A stretch of 64,000 bases of DNA from positions 1 to 64,000 of the forward strand of contig NZ_JAIWJA010000009.1 of the NCBI RefSeq assembly GCF_020515695.1, written 5' to 3'. A model generated the notes under the pieces. It made no database searches, was not told the origin of the DNA, and saw only the letters and a program-made list of their open reading frames with translations. A program made the translations under genes and the position numbers. Shown piece after piece: positions 61,349-64,000 of the stretch. The stretch's first letter is position 1, and every line of letters starts with the position of its first letter. The DNA is from Pseudomonas sp. MWU16-30317 (GTDB lineage Bacteria; Pseudomonadota; Gammaproteobacteria; Pseudomonadales; Pseudomonadaceae).

Positions 61349-61440
61349 CTTGCAACGAGGGGGGCTGGCCCTCAACAAGAGCAACCAGCCGCTGCGGATG
61401 CGTTGGCGTCACCGGTTTTCGGGGACAAGCCCCTTGCTAA
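61349..61440. repeat. Decayed REP-like inverted sequence
   Basis: TTGCAACGAGGGGGGCTGGCCCTC and GGTTTTCGGGGACAAGCCCCTTGCTA resemble a mutated pair of the TGTAGCGAGG family. It overlaps the stop of the leftward DedA-PAP2 gene by a few bases. Confidence 0.4.
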
Positions 61441-62771
61441 AGGGTTTGAGCACCATACTGATAATGCGCCATGGCATGGGGCAGGGTGGTTGCCAGATGC
61501 CAGCCTAGAATGGCTGCAACCGCTGGCAGTATCCACCACCATACGCGCCCGGCCACGGCAGGCATCGACCCACCAAAGTGTCGGTTGGCCGCGAGGCTGA
61601 CCGCACACAGGCAGCAGGCGAGCATGGCCCCGGCCAGCACGTCGGTCGGCCAGTGCACACCCAGGTAGATGCGCGATGCGGCGATCATCGTCGCCGGGAT
61701 GCACGCCAACACCAGCCACATGATGCGCATCCGCGGCGCCTGGCCGAGGCCAGCCAGGAGCGCCAAAGTCAAAAACAGTGCAAACGACGCCGAAGCATGG
61801 CCGCTGGGCATGCTATAGGTGCTCAATGGATCGTTCAGTATCTCCGGGCGCCCGCGGGCGAAGAACATCTTCAGGCTGGCATTGCACAGTGCGGTGCCGA
61901 GCAGTGCGCCGACGGCAAAGAGGAAATGCCGCCACTGACGGTGGATTGCCAGGATCAGCACCACGGCGGCGGCCAGCATGAACTGTGTGCGGAAGTCGCC
62001 CATGGCCGTGGTCATCGCCACGAAGGGATCCATTGCCTCGCTGCGGTGCTCCTGCACCAGTTGCATGAGGCCATTGTCGAGATGGGTCAGGTAGGGCCAG
62101 CCGATCAGCAATGCCAGCAGCATGGCCAGGCTCATCAAGGCCACCCACAGGGTCGCGCGGGTATGGCGGCGCAGGCTGCTATTGATGCTCAGGCCGACGA
62201 GGATCGCCAGGCCACCGGCGACCGCCCCCGCCTCCGGCCAGAAACCGGGCGGCAGCGGCAAGCGGAAGGCCGCACCGGTGGCCCAGCCGGGGAGTAGATA
62301 AGCGATAGACCAGCCGGCCGCAGCCAGCACGCTGACCAGTGCGAAGCGGATCAGCGGCATTTCCAGCATGCCGGCGATCAGCGGCAGCATGGGCCGCAAC
62401 GGGCCGATGAAACGGCCGATCAGCAAGCCCTCGACGCCATAGCGATGGAAATAGTTTTCGGCCCTCTCCATCCATTGCGGGTGGCGCGCCAGCAAGGGAA
62501 TACGCTTGATGTCCTGATGATAGCGACGGCCGATGGCGTACGACAGCGCGTCGCCCAGCAGGCCGCCGGCATAGCCCAGCAGTAATGTCTGGCCAAGCGA
62601 CAGGGCGCCGTGACCGGCCAATACGGCAATAGCGAAGAGCACCACGGTGCCGGGCACGATCAGCCCGGCGATCGCCAGGCATTCGACGCAAGCCACTACG
62701 AAAATCGCCAGGCCCAGCCACTGTGGGTGAGCGGTCAGCCAGCCAGTAAGGCCGTCAAGCCAAGAGCCCAT
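61437..62771 (-). CDS. DedA-PAP2 phosphatase fusion protein
   Basis: The 444-residue protein joins a DedA domain (residues about 15-200: CLAIAGLIVPGTVVLFAIAVLAGHGALSLGQ, GDALSYAIGRRYHQD, GRFIGPLRPMLPLIAGML) to a PAP2 acid phosphatase domain (about 225-425) with KMFFARGRP, SMPSGHASASFALFL and SRIYLGVHWPTDVLAG, a complete active site. It probably dephosphorylates undecaprenyl diphosphate or another lipid phosphate and moves the product. Its start directly touches the mpg stop with no gap. Confidence 0.9.
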   Translation of the reverse strand: MGSWLDGLTGWLTAHPQWLGLAIFVVACVECLAIAGLIVPGTVVLFAIAVLAGHGALSLGQTLLLGYAGGLLGDALSYAIGRRYHQDIKRIPLLARHPQWMERAENYFHRYGVEGLLIGRFIGPLRPMLPLIAGMLEMPLIRFALVSVLAAAGWSIAYLLPGWATGAAFRLPLPPGFWPEAGAVAGGLAILVGLSINSSLRRHTRATLWVALMSLAMLLALLIGWPYLTHLDNGLMQLVQEHRSEAMDPFVAMTTAMGDFRTQFMLAAAVVLILAIHRQWRHFLFAVGALLGTALCNASLKMFFARGRPEILNDPLSTYSMPSGHASASFALFLTLALLAGLGQAPRMRIMWLVLACIPATMIAASRIYLGVHWPTDVLAGAMLACCLCAVSLAANRHFGGSMPAVAGRVWWWILPAVAAILGWHLATTLPHAMAHYQYGAQTL

Positions 62772-63491
62772 CTATCGGTTTCCTTTTATCGGTGCGGCGG
62801 TGGTCGGTGAGGGGTTGATCTGCAAAGCGTAGTCCTGCCCCTCTCGCTGCCCCCGACGCAGCGGATTGCGCGTGCAATGCCGAGCGTATTCAGGATCGAC
62901 GAAGCGATAGGGCAGATGTTCATCGCGCCCGGCGGGGATGCCCAGGCGAGTGGTCTGGATGACCTGGGGGACCAGGACGCCGGTGTCCTCGACAAAAAAA
63001 TGTTCGGGATCGAAGCGCTGGGCGTCCCATTGCGGCACTTTCAGGCCCAGTGCCTTGCACAGAAGCGTCTGCCCGGCGCACAAGCGCTCAGGCGGGCGCA
63101 GTTGGCCATTGGCGTCGGGATTGTTGAGCTGCATCTGCGCCAGCGCGTTGCTGTCGCAGACCTCATCGACCCAGGGATAGGCCGACTTGATCAGCACGGC
63201 ATTGCCAGGCCCGGCAGCGCTGAAATTCAACGAATCGCCACCACGGGCGTAATACATATAGATGTGGCCGCCATCGAGGAACAGCGCTCGGCGTTTTTCG
63301 GTGTAGCCCAGCGAAGCATGGCTGCCTTTTTCTGCCGCGTAGTAGGCCTCGGTCTCGATGATGCGCGCTGACAACCAGTAAGGCCCTTGGCGATGCCGGA
63401 TGATCTTGCCCAGCAGGTCGCGGGCAAGGACTTGCGCGTCGCGATGGAAAAACTCGTCGGGCAAATGCCGGCGGACGGCGGTGGCGGGCAT
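62772..63491 (-). CDS. mpg: DNA-3-methyladenine glycosylase (AAG/Mpg family)
   Basis: The 239-residue protein starts at 63491 (MPATAVRRHLPDEFF). It contains LARDLLGKII, RIIETEAYYAAEKGSHASLGYTEKRRALFLDGGHIYMYYARGG with the catalytic ETEAY, and NFSAAGPGNAVLIKSAYP. It is a base-excision enzyme for alkylated purines. The gene is immediately followed by the DedA-PAP2 gene. Confidence 0.93.
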   Translation of the reverse strand: MPATAVRRHLPDEFFHRDAQVLARDLLGKIIRHRQGPYWLSARIIETEAYYAAEKGSHASLGYTEKRRALFLDGGHIYMYYARGGDSLNFSAAGPGNAVLIKSAYPWVDEVCDSNALAQMQLNNPDANGQLRPPERLCAGQTLLCKALGLKVPQWDAQRFDPEHFFVEDTGVLVPQVIQTTRLGIPAGRDEHLPYRFVDPEYARHCTRNPLRRGQREGQDYALQINPSPTTAAPIKGNR

Positions 63492-63679
63492 GGCAACATC
63501 CAGATGGGTGTGCGGATTTGGGAGCGGCAGCCGGCAGATGATAGCAACCGGCACCTTAATCGGACCTGAATGACTGGCATTTGTTGCCCAATTTCGACCA
63601 TCCGCCTGCCACCGCTGTGCGTGGCGCGGCGCGGCAGCTATAATCAGCCGCTTTCCCCTTTGCCAAGACCACAGAGACC

Positions 63680-64000
63680 ATGACTGAGTCCGTGCTTGAC
63701 TACATGACCCGCCTGGGTCGCGCTGCCCGCGCAGCCGCTCGCGTGATCGCTCGTGCCAGCACCGGTCAGAAGAACCGTGCCTTGCTGGCGACTGCCACGG
63801 CGCTGGACGCTGCCCGCGAACAACTGGTCGCTGCCAATGAGCTCGACCTGGCCGCCGGCCGCGCCAACAATCTGGAGCCAGCGTTGCTCGAGCGCCTGAC
63901 CCTGACCCCGGCCCGTATCGACAGCATGATCGTCGGTTTGCGTCAGGTGGCAGCGTTGCCTGATCCGGTCGGCGCCATCCGTGACATGAGCTACCGCCCC
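63680..64000 (+). CDS. proA: Gamma-glutamyl phosphate reductase, partial at the right edge
   Basis: The first 107 residues are present, from ATG 63680 after ACAGAGACC, with MTESVLDYMTRLGRAARAAARVIARAS and LLERLTLTPARIDSMIVGLRQVAALPDPVG, the ProA N-terminus. The gene continues beyond the window. It reduces gamma-glutamyl phosphate in proline synthesis. Confidence 0.95.
   Translation, partial: MTESVLDYMTRLGRAARAAARVIARASTGQKNRALLATATALDAAREQLVAANELDLAAGRANNLEPALLERLTLTPARIDSMIVGLRQVAALPDPVGAIRDMSYRP

Noticed and set aside
1..64000. CRISPR arrays
   Set aside because: No set of regularly spaced short direct repeats was seen; the only dispersed repeats are REP palindromes.

Overview
This is a chromosomal segment of a Pseudomonas, most likely of the P. 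fluorescens/P. putida side of the genus. Evidence is the high-GC coding style, two families of pseudomonad REP palindromes, the riboflavin cluster with a separate ribA, and a gene order that from about 18.5 kb to the right edge follows, from memory, the P. aeruginosa PAO1 interval PA4069 down to PA4007 (oprG/ompW, zinc ABC operon, cnoX, nrdR, ribD-ribE-ribBA-ribH-nusB-thiL-pgpA, ribA, dxs-ispA-xseB, ppa, mpl-ubiX, lrgAB, mpg, proA). No rRNA, tRNA or CRISPR array was found.

Bases 1 to about 8.0 kb are an accessory, defence-like island. It opens with the 3' end of an IS3-family transposase that cuts into a UvrD-like helicase/nuclease gene, leaving only its C-terminal half. Next comes a compact operon encoding a two-domain ubiquitin-like protein, an E2-like protein, a JAMM-protease/E1 fusion and a DUF6527 protein, i.e. 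a bacterial ubiquitin-like conjugation pathway of the Bub type. A YniB-like membrane protein follows, then an AT-rich ATPase/HNH pair resembling Septu (PtuA/PtuB). The island fades out in a 584-base non-coding stretch carrying one good terminator.

Bases 8.1 to 20.3 kb hold metabolic genes: a secreted beta-propeller protein behind a perfect palindrome that matches the PtxS operator, a NADAR protein, a UPF0303 protein, a TSUP permease, a TauD-like oxygenase, and a six-gene overlapping operon (LacI regulator, Fbp-type ABC importer, GpdQ-like phosphodiesterase) that probably imports and cleaves a phosphodiester. Two short-chain sugar-nucleotide dehydrogenases follow.

Bases 20.4 to 24.3 kb hold OmpW/OprG and a ZrgA-type zinc operon. 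Bases 24.5 to 38.6 kb are core housekeeping: CnoX, YbaY, NrdR, riboflavin biosynthesis, NusB, ThiL, PgpA, RibA, the isoprenoid operon dxs-ispA-xseB, and a glutaminase with a hairpin leader that would hide its ribosome-binding site. Bases 38.7 to 46.9 kb carry an M48 membrane protease, an unusual Hsp90-like/TPR gene pair and a chemoreceptor. From 47 to 64 kb come an esterase, a low-GC orphan stretch, ppa, mtfA, a DedA protein, an acetyltransferase, aldehyde dehydrogenase, mpl, ubiX, a small lipoprotein, a MORN-repeat C13 protease lipoprotein, a MaoC protein, lrgAB, a LON-domain protein, a DedA-PAP2 fusion, mpg and the start of proA.

Functions are assigned from motifs and remembered families; no database search was possible.
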